From the NCBI GenBank assembly GCA_964036275.1, contig OZ038437.1, positions 3,290,501 to 3,354,500 of the forward strand: 64,000 nt of DNA. Direction: 5' to 3'. Position 1 is the first letter of the stretch. Every line of letters starts with the position of its first letter. This document shows positions 21,523-34,205 of this stretch, in pieces. The DNA comes from Litoditis marina (lineage: Eukaryota > Nematoda > Chromadorea > Rhabditida > Rhabditidae). The translations under genes and the position numbers were made by a program. The notes beneath the pieces were generated by a model. That model made no database searches. It was not told where the DNA came from and saw nothing but the letters and a program-made list of their open reading frames with translations.

Positions 21523-23469
21523 ATAGGTTTTCTGAACTCATTCACATTGATATAAGACGACTTTCTAGAACTGTAACGGTTCACCCAGAACAGTTTTGAT
21601 GTGTAGAGGCTGGGTTCCATTATAAGCCATTTTAGTACGGAACTTAGTGGATGTTCAGTGGAAGAAAAAACTTGTGACGCAAAGAAAATTAGAGAAGTAA
21701 AAATAGCATCACACCACAGTACATTTTCACGTTCTTCATTCAGTTTTACTCACACAACCCTACGTTTTGTTAGAAGTGAATGAAAATCGGTTGTTGAACT
21801 AAACCCAATCTAGAAACTAGGAACCAGAGCTGTTTTTTCAAGAAACTGAACGTGAATAAAAGTTTCACTACGAGTACTTGAAGTGAGTCATCGAAATAAA
21901 TCCGAGTGTCCAGATTCTCGGAGTAAGCACAGTTTGTTGAGAATCTTCCCGCGAGAAAAGTTTTCCCTACGAGTACTTAAAACGAGGTTATGGAAGAAGG
22001 AAGTTCAATTAATGATCTCGAAAAGACCGTAGTTTCTCTAAGAAACTAAACGTGAATAAAACTTTCATAGCAGATGCTTGAAGTTGAGCTAAGAGAGAAA
22101 ATCAAATTCAGAATCTCGCTTTGAGCGCATTTTTCTTAGAAAATGGAGTTGTATATGATAAAATAGGCAAATAAGGGAGACGAGAAGAGACGCTTTTATA
22201 ATTAAGGCGGCGCCTGATGCGATACGAATACTCTTCAACCAAGACAACTTGGCGAGATTGCAAGAAGTGAGTAACTCGTTCGCTTTGCAGAGGTTTTATT
22301 GAGGCTGAAAAATATATGAACGGTTACCATTCAAAGTAAAATACTTATATTGGCCTACAAGTGACCGTTAAACTAAAGATAAATTGTAATCTTGAGCCTG
22401 GCACATAGGTACGCGTTGGATCGTATTCAGTGAGTTAGCTAGTGAAAAAGTAGCACAAAACTTCTGCTCAAAAAGGAGATATTTGTTCGTGGACAGCACA
22501 ACTGGGGTATACAGTACGCCACCGATTGTGAGCACGACAAAATTACGGGTATAGCTACTCCGACGTATTTTGCGTAAGTTTCATGCAAGCTAAAGAATCA
22601 AGAGAGGAGAGTGTAGGTCAATGAGGCTGCAGGCAGGCTGAGATAGTCTGCGTCTCTCCGACCTGCACACTCTTTCGTCGAGTCCTTTTCAAAAGTGTAT
22701 TGCCAGTTGGCCTGTGAAAACGCTGGCAGCTTAAAATACCGAAGAAGATGCGATTTGAATATCAGTTCAACCGGTTCAGTTTTCGTACCTCAATATGATT
22801 GTCCAACAAAATACGGATAAAGTTTATTAATATTATTAAATACTGATGTAGATTTAGCCTGCATCTCCTTATGAATTTCAAACAGTACAGGCGACATCTG
22901 GCTGACCCCGGTATTTTCAGCTGCAAAATTGGTGAGTCCGGTATTTTAAGTTGCAACGGTTTTTCAGAGGCCGGAAACTATCTCAGTAATTAGCACAAAG
23001 CAATTGGCAGCGGCTCCAGAAAACATGCGCTGTAAAATGTTTCAATAAAGCGCACTCGATTGCTGCGCAAATACGAATGTTTACTATGGCCCACATCAAA
23101 CATAATTGACACACAATGAAGGACGTTTTGCATATTTCAAATTTTCTATAAGCAAACAACTTGAGAAAATCGTTAGAGTGTTTTCAAATTATCGGGTTTT
23201 TCACTAAAAGTAACTCAACAATCCAGTACGACTTGAATACATATTGGGAAATGTCACTTTGTGGAGAGATCGAACTGCGAAAACTGTTACCTGACTCTAA
23301 ATTATAATGGCACTTTTGCTTTATCATATATCATAAATATTTTGGGGGCCGACCGATGAGGTGTGATTTTTGTTTCAAATGTAATTCATATTTTGCGATA
23401 TAAATACAGAACTTTCACAACTTGAAGTCTTATTTGTCCAGACTTTGCAGAGAATAGAGTCTCAAAAAT
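21523..23469. other. Non-coding with one repeat motif
   Basis: Within it, 21830-22140 shows short diverged repeats of GAACGTGAATAAA.CTTTCA..GAGTACTTGAAG. Positions 22647-22676 repeat the TGCGTCTCTCCGACCTGCACAC motif also seen at 3622. A TTTCAG at about 22967 has no exon behind it. Confidence 0.35.
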
Positions 23470-23800
23470 GTCGGTCGCCCATCAAAGAGGATATAAGTGT
23501 GAAGCTCGGCAGGTATGTGAACTTTTTTTCAATTTTTATTTTTTATAGTTCGCAAAAATCAATAATTGGTATCCTATATCTCCTCTATTGAAAATATCGA
23601 TTGGTAGTCGGCTATTTAAAGGGGATAAAGTATGAAGCTCGGGTATGGAAATGTGTCGTAGTCCGATTTTCTCAATCTGCTCAGATTTCGAAAAACCGAA
23701 AATTGGTATCTTAAATCTTAAATCTTATTAAAGATTATATATATCGATCGGGCGCTGTAGATCAAACAGGATAAAGTGTGAGGCTCGGCACGTATGGAAA
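23470..23800. repeat. Degenerate tandem repeat, ~130-140-bp unit, 3 copies
   Basis: The words GTCGG.CG..CATCAAA.AGGATA.AAGTGTGA.GCTCGGCA.GTATGG recur at about 23470, 23607 and 23745, each preceded by an AATTGGTATC..ATATATCGAT stretch. The first copy happens to read as a short ATG exon with acceptor and donor, probably by chance. Confidence 0.65.
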
Positions 23801-24530
23801 TGTTGCAGCCGCGCGCGGCTTATTTATGTGTAATGATGGAGCTGTTTAGTGTAATTACGACATCAGAGTGGCGAGGGTTAAGGGCTGAATCATTGGATAT
23901 AGATATGTGAAATTCCAAAAATCAACAAACCTTTTTGGAGAATTTAATCGGCTATTTGAATTCAAAAATTTCCTTGTTAATTCGAGAGGGAAAATATGGA
24001 GTTTTACTTTATAGAACAATACGTGAGATAAAACAAAAATTATTTGTGTACTTCTATAACACACTATTCCGGTCAAACTAGAAAGAGTTTTCATTGAAAC
24101 CATGTAAAATTGTAGGTGAATTTTGTCAAAGTTTGCGGAGAGAAACTCATTTGCTCCAAACTTCAACACAATGAAACAGAATACCGCCCCGGCTGAACAA
24201 ATAGTGTGGCAGCTTTGTAAATCTGTGACGTCATTTTTCATTGTGGTTTGTTAACCAATTATTTTTACAAGAAAGAAAACAAAGTTTACAGATGTTGTCT
24301 CTATATGCTTTTTGAACTTATTTTTCTCGAAATTCATTGAAAACACTCAATACAACAGTCGGTCAGAACATTTCTCAAGTAGATGTGAATATTATTGAGA
24401 AGTTTCACAGAAGTCAAATGCTCGCAATCTAATCTCAAGTAACAGAGTTTTTCTTTTTTTAAGACAAAATGTTTGTTTTTGATTTGTTTCAACAAACCGC
24501 GAGAAAGCAATTTCAAAAGTGAATACTCAC
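23801..24530. other. Non-coding or intronic, nothing recognised
   Basis: Contains a 128-codon minus-strand frame (24241-23855) of Phe/Leu/Ser-rich composition with no splice support. It would lie in the intron 3' of the exon at 24698-24531. Confidence 0.3.
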
Positions 24531-24698
24531 CGTTTACAGTGTACACCGTTGGGAGAAGTGGGAGGGGAGGGCAGAACTTCGGTCATCGCCTCATAGAATA
24601 CGGTATCTGAAAGTTCGGCTGTGCAGTTCCAGGCGATCAGTAACACGTACAGAAATAGTGCTTTTACTGAGTACACAACTCTAATGGAGATCAAGTGT
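24531..24698 (-). CDS. Isolated exon with signal-peptide/TM-like segment
   Basis: On the minus strand an acceptor TTTTTTTCCCTCAG opens a 168-nt exon that closes at a perfect donor, AAACG|GTGAGT (phase 2 in and out). The frame gives a basic-hydrophobic run (VKALFLYVLLIAW) followed by NCTAELSDT, with a plausible signal-peptidase site after A, then a Pro/Ser linker (LPSPPTSPNGVHC). It has no ATG of its own before the hydrophobic core, so an upstream exon is required; neither it nor the next exon could be placed. Probably part of a secreted or membrane protein gene, or a remnant of one. Confidence 0.45.
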
Positions 24699-26489
24699 CT
24701 GAGGGAAAAAAAGAAAATAGAACAGATGATAAAAACACGACAGTAGGTTTGAGAATATCGAGATAATAAGAACCCTCATATTTACGTATTAATTTTTTTC
24801 TCCGAAAAAATTAGAGATCTGAGGACGTTTCACAAACGACTTCATAGTTATTTAACCAATTATGAATAATTCGGTTCAAAACAAACTAAACTTTTCAATT
24901 GTTTCACAAATCGCTTCATAGCTAATTAGCCGACTTCAAAAGTACTTTTTCCGGGAAAATTATAATTTCGTAACGGTTCCCAGACGATTTTTTCATAGTA
25001 ATCAAAGATCACATTACTAATTTTTAATGTGGAACAGACACCAATCATGTCTATTTTGTGGTCAAAAAAGCGGTTCAGGCATGATGAATGAGAGATTCGA
25101 AAGGTCGTGCGGCAATTGCCCAAAAAGATGAGACAAGTAGATAAAATGGCCAGATTGTCGTGACAGCGAAAAATGAACCACATCAAACGAAGGTTTATGT
25201 ACCACGGCGGAAACAGTTCGGTGCGCTAGCGAGAAACCATCGAGAGTTTGGTGAAATAACAGAGAACTTGAGGGATTTCGAGATAGATGTAAGAAAAAAA
25301 CAAAAGTTTAAAGTAATGGAAAGGATTGTGATGATAGCATGAAAGAACAAAGACAAGTTCAACCGGTTTGGACGCAATATCTTTGAAGTTCAATTGATAT
25401 ATCGATCTTGACATATGCGATTAACTAGCTGAAAAACCTGGAAGCGACATGGAAACTTTTGATCGATTTATCTTGAAACTATAGAAACACTCATTGAATT
25501 CTTAGAATAAAGAGAGATGGTTGATTTTGAATATATGAGGTTGTTAAAAACTAGAAGAGAAGATAATAAGAGTTTGTAATGGTTAAAAGTGTATAAGTGA
25601 ATTGATTGCACCTGTATTTCAAATAGGGCATTTCCATGTACAAAACTTCAAATGATTAACCGTTGATATAAAACTTGTGCCCGAAGCAACCAACGATCAC
25701 TGCTGTCATTCAATCCTAGTGACTATTGGATTTTTTCTTGACAAATATGGTAGCTTGTAGTTATCGAATATGGCTAGTCAATTATTCGATCTAAAAAGTA
25801 TTCATACGTGAGCTTCACGTGAAGAAAAAACTTTCTGTATCTCTTCTGTCCAGCATCATATCACACCTTTTTCGAGTTCATCTATGCGCAAATTGTACAA
25901 ACTGCACAGAAGAACTTGCACAAGTCTTCCAAAATACGAGGAAGTAGGAAAATTCGGGAGTTTTCCGTTAGAAGACCATAGGTTCAGAACTAATTCGCTG
26001 ACAACTAGTTTATGGAGCTAGTAACATCGAGAAGTTGTTGTTGCAACCACTGGCCGTATTTCCAAACTTGCAAATGTCGAAACGAAATGAATCATTGAAA
26101 ATCGTTCGCTCATGTTTCAGTTTTGCTTACTCGTATGATAGAATAGTTAGAAAATAAGCGAATGAAGTAGTTGAAAAATAAGTAAATGACACATGATAAG
26201 TTTCCCAATCGTGAACTGTACAAAGTCTACAAGTTTGTATGCTTAACTTCAAAATAGTACAGGTACAGAGGTCAGAGGTGATGGTTATTTACGTTTAACA
26301 CGTGAATCTTCACCGATTGCAGAATAGTATTAGGAAAATGGTAAATGTGACTTCTGATGGAGCAGAAAAATTTAGAGAGAAACAGAGTGTTCTGAAGAGA
26401 AAGGGATGTATCGAGAATGACCAATACACCGTTGTGTGTTCGATTAAAAAATACGTTGTAATTTGCTGAAGCAGTTGTATAGTTCACAC
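24699..26489. other. Non-coding, nothing recognised
   Basis: Frames of 60-86 codons around 24926-25414 lack splice-site support. Isolated CACGTGA words are present near 25808 and 26300. Confidence 0.3.
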
Positions 26490-26700
26490 CATTCCTACTG
26501 AGACTTCTACAGTAACCTTACAAGTTATCCGGAGGCTCTTGTGAGGCTGAAAACCTAATTTATCAAAACTGTTCTCATACATTCATTGCACCTGAGGACG
26601 AGAATGTGGTATAAAAGTCCTGTACCTTTACGATAACAACAACGTAAGGAAGACGACTCAGAAGTTCCAAAATCCTACTGTAGGAGTCTCAGTAGGAATG
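26490..26700. mobile_element. Small TIR element (MITE family B)
   Basis: 211 bp with near-perfect 25-bp inverted tips, CATTCCTACTGAGACTTCT.. and ..AGGAGTCTCAGTAGGAATG. The interior is non-coding. Single diverged tips are seen near 1148 and 41660. Confidence 0.8.
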
Positions 26701-27096
26701 AAAAAGGTTATATCACAGAACAAACACGGAGGGATAGAGAAAATACAGCATAATTGCATGCTCTAGAAAGAAATAATTCTATATAATGTGCGAAATTCGT
26801 TCATAGAGTAGATGTGAATTGAGTGATGCTCAGATCAACATTTATAAATAGTGAATTATTATGAATAAATAGAGAGTTGAACAGAAAAATGGAATAGAAT
26901 CCAAGAGTATGTTGTATATCCACGAGTATGCGTACGAGTATATCAGTTTCTGCACTGTAGTTACACTTTTTGTTAATAATAGTATTATTATGATTATAAA
27001 ATTCGTTCATAGAACAGATGTGTATTGATTGATGGCCAGACGAGAAGTGACAGTCGACAAACTTGGAATTGGGCCACACGGAGGGGCAATTGACGA
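26701..27096. other. Non-coding with a short direct repeat
   Basis: AATTCGTTCATAGA.AGATGTG.ATTGA occurs at about 26790 and 27001. Nothing else was seen. Confidence 0.35.
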
Positions 27097-28301
27097 AAAT
27101 AATAGTATATTATACAAGATTTATTGACGTATAATATTTATTATGATCACTGCGAATTAACTATCAAGATGCTTTTGCTTCGTGAAAGCTCGAATTTCTC
27201 ATTTTAAATTGTGTACAATTGGTCCTGCAGCGCGCCACCTGGCGCGGACCGTCCAAATACGGTATCGATTGCAACCAACTTGTTCACTGCCAAAAAAAAT
27301 CAGTTTGGAGAGTGAGCGAAAGCATTGGAGAACCGATAACGAACGTTTTACTCCTCTGCTACGAGGAAGTATCAAGACCTATCCGAGTACAACCACGCTC
27401 TGCGTCGAAATTATCATTAACAACAATCAGAGCCACGTGATAATAGAAGGCTGACGATGATCGCAACCCCCCTTTGTCACATAATTACTGATCCCCTAAA
27501 CGGATATTCTTTGTGGATCTCCAAATTGTTATGACAGCCTAAGTAAAGAACTATAATTAAGTTATAATGACAGCCTCTAAAAACTGTCCCGACATTCTAA
27601 CGACAGACTGCCCGAAACTGTCTGGCCTGTCGAACTTCATATAAATGAAAACTGGTAGTTTACTTATACTGTTCAATAGCCGTGACATATTTATAAACCG
27701 CATTGCTAGCATATAAATAACTGTGCTTATTTTACGCACAGGGCACAGCTTAAATCCGTATAGGGAATAACACCCCGTTTTCGGTGAGGGAATCGAACGA
27801 CCACATAGTGAATATTCCTGATGTGTACATTACTAAATTATAGGTAGCGCAACCCAGAGTTGCCTAGTGAAGTGTGTAATCTAACATGATCAATGAATTA
27901 TGTTATACATACAATATATGTACACACGCTAGTTATTCACCCGCGAAAAGACACGATTGGGAACTGCGAAGAATTCGACAACATGTCGACAAAGATATCC
28001 TACGATAACTAGGTATTGAAAGTAAACATAATGTACAATCTAATATATATTATCGTTTGTCCAGCGTGAGCTTCCACCTCTGGTCCCCATGACTGAACAG
28101 CTCGAGCCATGTTTGATGGCGACTATACGCCATCATACCAACGTAACCTCGTGATGTCGATCTAAATCATCATAATGATTATACTATAGTCTCCTGCGCT
28201 CTCAACCCTGGGTTGGGTCGGGAGGGACATTGATAGTTAATTCGCAGTGATCATAATAAATATTATACGTCAATAAATCTTGTATAATATACTATTATAA
28301 T
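27097..28301. mobile_element. 1.1-1.2 kb inverted-repeat element (component 1)
   Basis: The first 72 bp (27097-27168) and last 72 bp (28229-28301) are inverted copies, including CACTGCGAATTAACTATCAA and about 50 bp of AT-rich sequence outside it. If the tip is CACTG the element spans 27148-28249; if the AT-rich parts belong to it, 27097-28301. No transposase frame was found. CACTG-type tips recall CACTA/EnSpm or Chapaev elements, but the class is unproven. Confidence 0.65.
27148..27306 (+). repeat. Left arm of 159-bp long inverted repeat
   Basis: Complementary to 32859-33017 over 159 bp with differences essentially confined to a GAA/TCA triplet near the tip. It contains CGTGAAAGCTCGAATTTC and CAGCGCGCCACCTGGCGCG. 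Confidence 0.95.
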
Positions 28302-28329
28302 CACTGCTCATTAACTATCAAGATGCTTG

Positions 28330-30950
28330 TTCAAATCATTGAGAGCGTAATGACTGAAATCGTCCTGATGGGAAGTATAAGTCCAAGCAAACATTCCTAT
28401 TCTAACAGAATAATATCTGCAGAGAAACATCATGTGAGCGAACTACTGTGAAAAGGTATGATTCAGCTTTTTTCAGCCAGAATTCTGACTGCCCTACGAT
28501 CACACAGAATTTCAAGAGGTTCATTCCCAATTGAATGCTCTACCCATTATCCATCCACTCAATTACGATGTACTATTGTCTAGTAACAGCTATCCCAACT
28601 TCAAATCAAGGAAATGTTGGTGAAAGGAGCGATCTATTTTCAATAACATATTCCAATACGCAATAAGAGATTCCAATATGAAATAGGAATCTCGGTTACT
28701 ATAATGGGGAACACGCGCAGGTAGGAATTACCATGCCCCAGTTCTGCCTGCTAACATGATGAAATGCCAGTAGGACCCTACCGTGCTCTCATAAAAATCG
28801 AACTTGTCTTCGATTGCCCCTCTGAACGTTAGGTCTGCGCACAATTTGTTCCTCTTTTGAGGTTTCCAAAAATTGAACCCGACGGAAAACGTAATGATAA
28901 TACGCAAATTATATTAATTCGGTAAATTTCCGTAATTCGAGGGAAAAGAGAGGATATAGGCCATAATGGTAACTGGTCTGTCATCTCTTATTAAAAATCC
29001 TGGTTACGAATCTCACATTGGACAAGAGGGAGAGGTGAGATGAAAGTGGTTTATCTTGGTGTATAGTTCTGCAGCAGATAACCACCTAATCACTCTTCAT
29101 AAATATTGATAACACCTCAGAATTTCAACTAACCTATACAATATTGTATGTTTAAATCCTGGAGTGAGCAGGTTGCACTGCCAGCAACTGACGCCAGGTG
29201 GGTCCAGGTGCACCAGTGAGACCCTGCAATATATTCAAATATTCTATGAAACTTTTATGTTCCCGCTCGTATGTTAGACTGATGTTGACCCCTTGAAGAT
29301 TATTGAAGGGGCCTACTGCGTACCGCAATGAGTTGTGTTCATGGTTCTCACTGTCACTATAATCTTTTCAAACTTCAAATAGTGGGAAGAATTAGATAAA
29401 TCACAATAATTCACCCGAAGCGTGTTGTTTGATCAACATAAACAATGAATCAACTGGCTCAGTTACAATCAGGACATTATTTTCTACTTCGGTTCGCCCT
29501 ACAATCAAAATCAGTCTAGGTTTCATGACCTTCGGCAAAGTCAGCAGCATTCTATTTAGAATACGAACCCCCCACTAAACATCTCAAATACATAGTATAA
29601 AACAAGCGATGTGACTGCGAGGGCTAGACTGAGATCTTTGTGTACAATTGAGTTGTACTTTGATCTGTGATTTTGCCTAATACGTCAGTTCTCCGTAAAT
29701 AAGTGGATTAGAAATGAGGTCGTTCGTGATGCCTTATGCCTTTAAGGAGCGGAATAACCATTCAAGCTCACACTGCGTTCACCTATACTGGAAAACTTGT
29801 AGACACCTGATTACGAACCTTGAGGTATTTGGCCATGCGGTCCAAAGTTCAATTGCGATTCAGAGCCACCGACGCAGAGCAGGCGACAGGCCACTGCCAT
29901 TCTGCAAAGGAAGAAAAGGCTACAACAACTGTATGAATGATAAGTCTATGCTCCATACCACCTGAACCAAGCTGAACCTACAAGGCTCCTTGATTTCTAT
30001 TTGACGCATTTTCAATTAATGAAGAGTGGGGGGATTCACTTCTTCATTCTTATTTGCTATTTCCAAAGTCGCTACTAACTTGGAATCTGCTATCGCAGCC
30101 AGCAGTGGCATCCAGCAAAGAAGAAGAAAAAAGCTACCTATGATATTACCACTGCACCTGGCAAAATAATGCAAATCGCCAAGAGGTTAGGTAAAATGCT
30201 CGATACGCAAACCAACCTAGATAAATTAGGAGCCCGTTTTAAAGTTTGGCGAAGTGACAAATCATGGGCAAACTAGCAAAGCGAAAATTGATCTACAAAA
30301 TTTTGCTCCTGTACGCTTAAACCTCCTAGTTTAAAGCCGTAGGCAGTCTCAACTGATCCAATGCCGTAAACAGTATGAACTGATCTCATGCACCAGCAAG
30401 GTTGTTCGATTAGTCGGAAAAATTCGAAAAACGGACTATTTTTGATGAAAAATCCTGAATTTTCCCTTGTTTACATCTGAAAACGGACTAATTTGTGTTG
30501 CATAGTCAGACCTTACTGGTGTATGACTGATCTGAACTGATCGAGAATGAAACGTATTCTAATGTTAACCAGGTAGCTCGACAAGGAGATTAATCTACTT
30601 GTAGTATTAGTTAAAACGCATAAACTTGCTGAAGGCCGTTTTTCTTGACTACACGACGTGTGTGCAAGTGTTTTAAAACTATATTCTATAGAAACAGCAA
30701 GTAGTTAGTGTAAGTAAAGAGCCTTAACTACACTTTAAAAGAGCTCACATGATCCCGTTATCATGTATTGTTTATTAACAGCACAACATTACCAGCTTGG
30801 AGAGAAGCGCACCATATAAAAGGGGTCGACCCTAACAATACCAATCGGTGAAAGAATGCGAGGCTATCTATAACCGTTAACCATAGGTGCGCAGATTTTG
30901 CCTACGCTGCTGCATAAGTCAGATTATAATTTTAACCTGCCGTTCCATAC
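28330..30950. other. Interior of the inverted-repeat element, no gene seen
   Basis: No DDE, RT or capsid motif could be read in any frame. The longest frame (29714-29965, 83 codons) has no domain. Codon-like stretches are broken by frequent stops. Confidence 0.35.
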
Positions 30951-30952
30951 AA

Positions 30953-31440
30953 TGACAGACCGAGATTCGGGCCAGGAACTGAGTTCAGTGCCTACTAATG
31001 CTAGTGAAATAGTCACTCAAACGCCTCAAAACGCGAGTTTACAACATAATATTACTACACCCGTCTAGTGTCTTTTTGTCTTGACCGAATTGATTAAGCA
31101 ACTAGAGCCAAAAGTATGAGCAAAACCCACATGGGTGGCACGGACAAAAATGAAGCGTTCTATGCGCTTTTCACATGAGTGACGATTATCACTACTAGTG
31201 CGTAAGTTTACCGAACTATGAAACCCTTTCGATAGTTTTCTGACGCTGTTATCGACCCTACAATACCTACACAGGAATAATGGGATAACAACCTACTTTC
31301 AATTGTGCGCCTCGAGAGCAACGCGGTCAGAGGTCGGGCATCTGGTCTGCTGCCGGTCTCTTGTCTCTGGTTGGCAACTGTCCTCACTCATTCAGCCCAC
31401 TGCACCAACTGTCGATGCGACTTCTGTAATAGTGATCATT
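30953..31440 (+). pseudogene. Decayed coding remnant
   Basis: An ATG frame at 30953 gives a Ser/Thr/Asn/Gln-rich start (MTDRDSGQELSS, SEIVTQTPQNASLQHNI) to a TAG at about 31067. A second frame then reads protein-like with several stops (THMGGTDKNEAFYALF, DAVIDPTIPTQE, HCTNCRCDFCNSDH near 31400). It resembles the start of a retroelement structural protein but carries no diagnostic domain. Confidence 0.3.
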
Positions 31441-31444
31441 AAAA

Positions 31445-32209
31445 CGAGATCAACAGAAAACAAGAGAAGAATAGAAAGAGGAGGAGACAACGAGCATGGG
31501 TATATTATGACACAAAATGTTATACGTGAACATGAAATCGTATAAATACAAATAGTATCTCTAGACTACTGAGTATCGTATAATCCAGCTTTTCGGCTTC
31601 CGTACTCTTCGTTTCAATACCTTTACTGAGAAGGGATTTGGAATGTGTCTAATTCAACAGTTTCGCTCAGGAACTATGAATGTGTCTCATTTAACTGAAC
31701 CCCGTTGAGGAATTATTTGCTACCAAACTGGGTGTTGGACTTTGACCGAATCCTAATCACTAGATCGGTACCCTTGTCAGAGATCAAGTGAGGTGTAAAC
31801 TACCTTCCAATAAGTAGATATTAATTAAACATGTTTTTAGCGAAAAACATCTATTACACGCGTGACGGGAATTTCGTGGCTTAATACCTTATGCAAGATG
31901 GTGCTAGCGGTTTTCAATGAAATTCCGTGATATGAAAAACCAGGATTTACTTTTCCCAAGTCGCTAGCGGATAAAGTCAACTACCCTTGCTATCCCACGG
32001 ATCAACTACGTTAACAAGTTAACTACGCGATCTTGAATCGTCTGATAATCAGAATCGAAAAATTTGTCGACCGATGGTCGAAATTTCTCATCGATTATCG
32101 GTCGATCTCCAGCTAATAGCTGCCCTAACCCTGGGACCGTGTGCTACCAGACTGGGACGAAAAAAAAAAACCGAAGGTGTATCGTCCTTATTCGATAGGA
32201 AAACCCCTA
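31445..32209. other. Element interior, no gene seen
   Basis: No frame with recognisable motifs. The sequence leads into the tandem repeat at 32210. Confidence 0.3.
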
Positions 32210-32690
32210 CAATTGGAGCTGATTAGTTAACAGAAGGGATGATTGGGGAACAATCTATATCCTATCAGATAACCCCATTAATTGGGCCCAAGGCTACCAA
32301 AAGGGAACGAACAATGACAATTCGAACGAAGCCCAGGTTCTAGTCAAAGTGGTCCACTGCGACCGAGAGAGTAACGGAGGATGACGATCAACTCCGAGGA
32401 GGTCCCAGGCAGCGTTCGCGGACGCTGAGAACAGCATCACATGTTGGGCGCAAGGCTACCAAACGAGGGACGGAGGACAACGGTCTAACTCCAAGGAGAC
32501 CTCACAAATTGGCCTCTGACACCAAAAAGGAGGGATTACACCATATCCGATCAGAAGAACCCGCGATTTGGTCTCTAACACCAAAAAGGGGGAACGGAAA
32601 TCGACATCGAAGGCGAACCAAGACCGCAGAAGCTCCCGAATTGGTCCTGCCACCAGGAAGGAGCGAAGGAGAAGTCATCCAATCTTGACG
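32210..32690. repeat. Degenerate ~60-75-bp tandem repeat
   Basis: About seven units share a core AATTGG.C.C..ACACCAAAAAGG followed by GATCAGA(A)GAACCC-like words (clear at about 32285, 32450, 32510, 32568 and 32638). It is GC-richer than its surroundings. Confidence 0.65.
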
Positions 32691-32858
32691 CCTTCTTGAA
32701 TGACAAAAGGTCCGGTCTAAATAACGAAGGGATGTCCATACCCAACGTACTACTTACCAGAAAAGGTAACAATATCCAAAAAAAACAATCCTACGTAAAT
32801 TTATTGAGAAAAAATGAGAAAAAACGAGAGTGCCCGTCTCCAGCGGCGCTCACGAAAC

Positions 32859-33017
32859 AAACTGATTTTTTTTGGCAGTGAACAAGTTGGTTGCAATCGA
32901 TACCGTATTTGGACGGTCCGCGCCAGGTGGCGCGCTGCAGGACCAATTGTACACAATTTAAAATGAGAAATTCGAGCTTTCACGAAGCAAAAGCATCTTG
33001 ATAGTTAATGAGCAGTG
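32859..33017 (-). repeat. Right arm of 159-bp long inverted repeat
   Basis: Inverse copy of 27148-27306. Short frames in both arms translate the same peptide because the arms are identical, not because it is a gene. Confidence 0.95.
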
Positions 33018-33059
33018 ATTATAAGCGAGTCGAACCACGTTCGCAACAGATTTGGAAGC

Positions 33060-33487
<428 letters not shown>

Positions 33488-33885
33488 AGATAATCATGCT
33501 GAGTGTGAAGGGGAAATGAGAGGAAAACGAAAAGATGTAGAGAAAGCAAACGCAAAGGTTGTAAAATAGGAAAAAGTAAGAGAAATTGAAGAAGATTGTT
33601 ACGATATATTGCCATGTTCGCAGCACATTCGAGAACCACAACAAAGCTAAGCAAAGGAGACGCGCGAAACGGGACGCAAATTCAATCATGAACGTTCATG
33701 AAGTAAGTGTTTTGGTGATGTGTAACCAACAAATACCACGTTTCCACGTTTCGCGTAACTTTTATTATTTATTTCACTATAATATAATGTACTTACCCTG
33801 TAAGAAAAGTGACAACATGGAGAATTAATGTGCAATTGTCGCAAAAGATTAGGTATTGCCACACTGTTCTATTTCGCAAGCTTCA
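33488..33885. other. Non-coding, nothing recognised
   Basis: No splice-supported exon. Confidence 0.3.
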
Positions 33886-34205
33886 CACGATTTCATTTTA
33901 TGAACTTCAGTATAATAAAATTAATGTACATCCCCTAGAAATGTAACAAAATAATAATTGATATCTAGGTGTCGCCAAAAATGTTCACATTCACACGTTT
34001 CACGTGGAGTTTTCTTCTAAAATCTAGTTTTTCCTTCACATATTTATTGTGAAATAATAAAATTGGCAGACTTAAATCGTGGTGTCGCAAAAATTTGGAT
34101 ATCACGTTTCACACGATTTCATTTTATGAACTTCAGTATAATGTACATCCCCTAGAAATGTAACAAAATAATAATTGATATCTAGGTGTCGCCAAAAATG
34201 TTGAT
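33886..34205. repeat. Two-copy direct repeat (~85-100 bp)
   Basis: TTCATTTTATGAACTTCAGT, then GTACATCCCCTAGAAATG and TGATATCTAGGTGTCGCCAA occur at about 33892-33985 and 34121-34205, the second copy slightly shortened. CACGTG-type words lie between them. Confidence 0.85.

Larger units (their letters stand above)
28302..33017. mobile_element. 4.7 kb inverted-repeat element (component 2)
   Basis: Tip CACTGCTCATTAACTATCAA at 28302 is inverted at the 33017 end (TTGATAGTTAATGAGCAGTG), both bounded outside by TTATAAT. Only about 30 bp match at the left tip, whereas the right arm matches the left arm of the neighbouring component over 159 bp, so the two are recombined or nested. The interior is largely non-coding, with remnants at about 30953-31440 and a tandem repeat at 32210-32690. 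Base composition is more even than in the flanking DNA. Confidence 0.6.

Noticed and set aside
23465..23510. Mini-exon ATGTCGGTCGCC.. with acceptor and GTATGT donor
   Set aside because: It is one unit of a three-copy degenerate tandem repeat whose other copies have no ATG or donor.
27182..27454. 90-aa frame shared with 32983-32801
   Set aside because: The shared peptide comes from the identical inverted arms and both frames diverge immediately beyond them.
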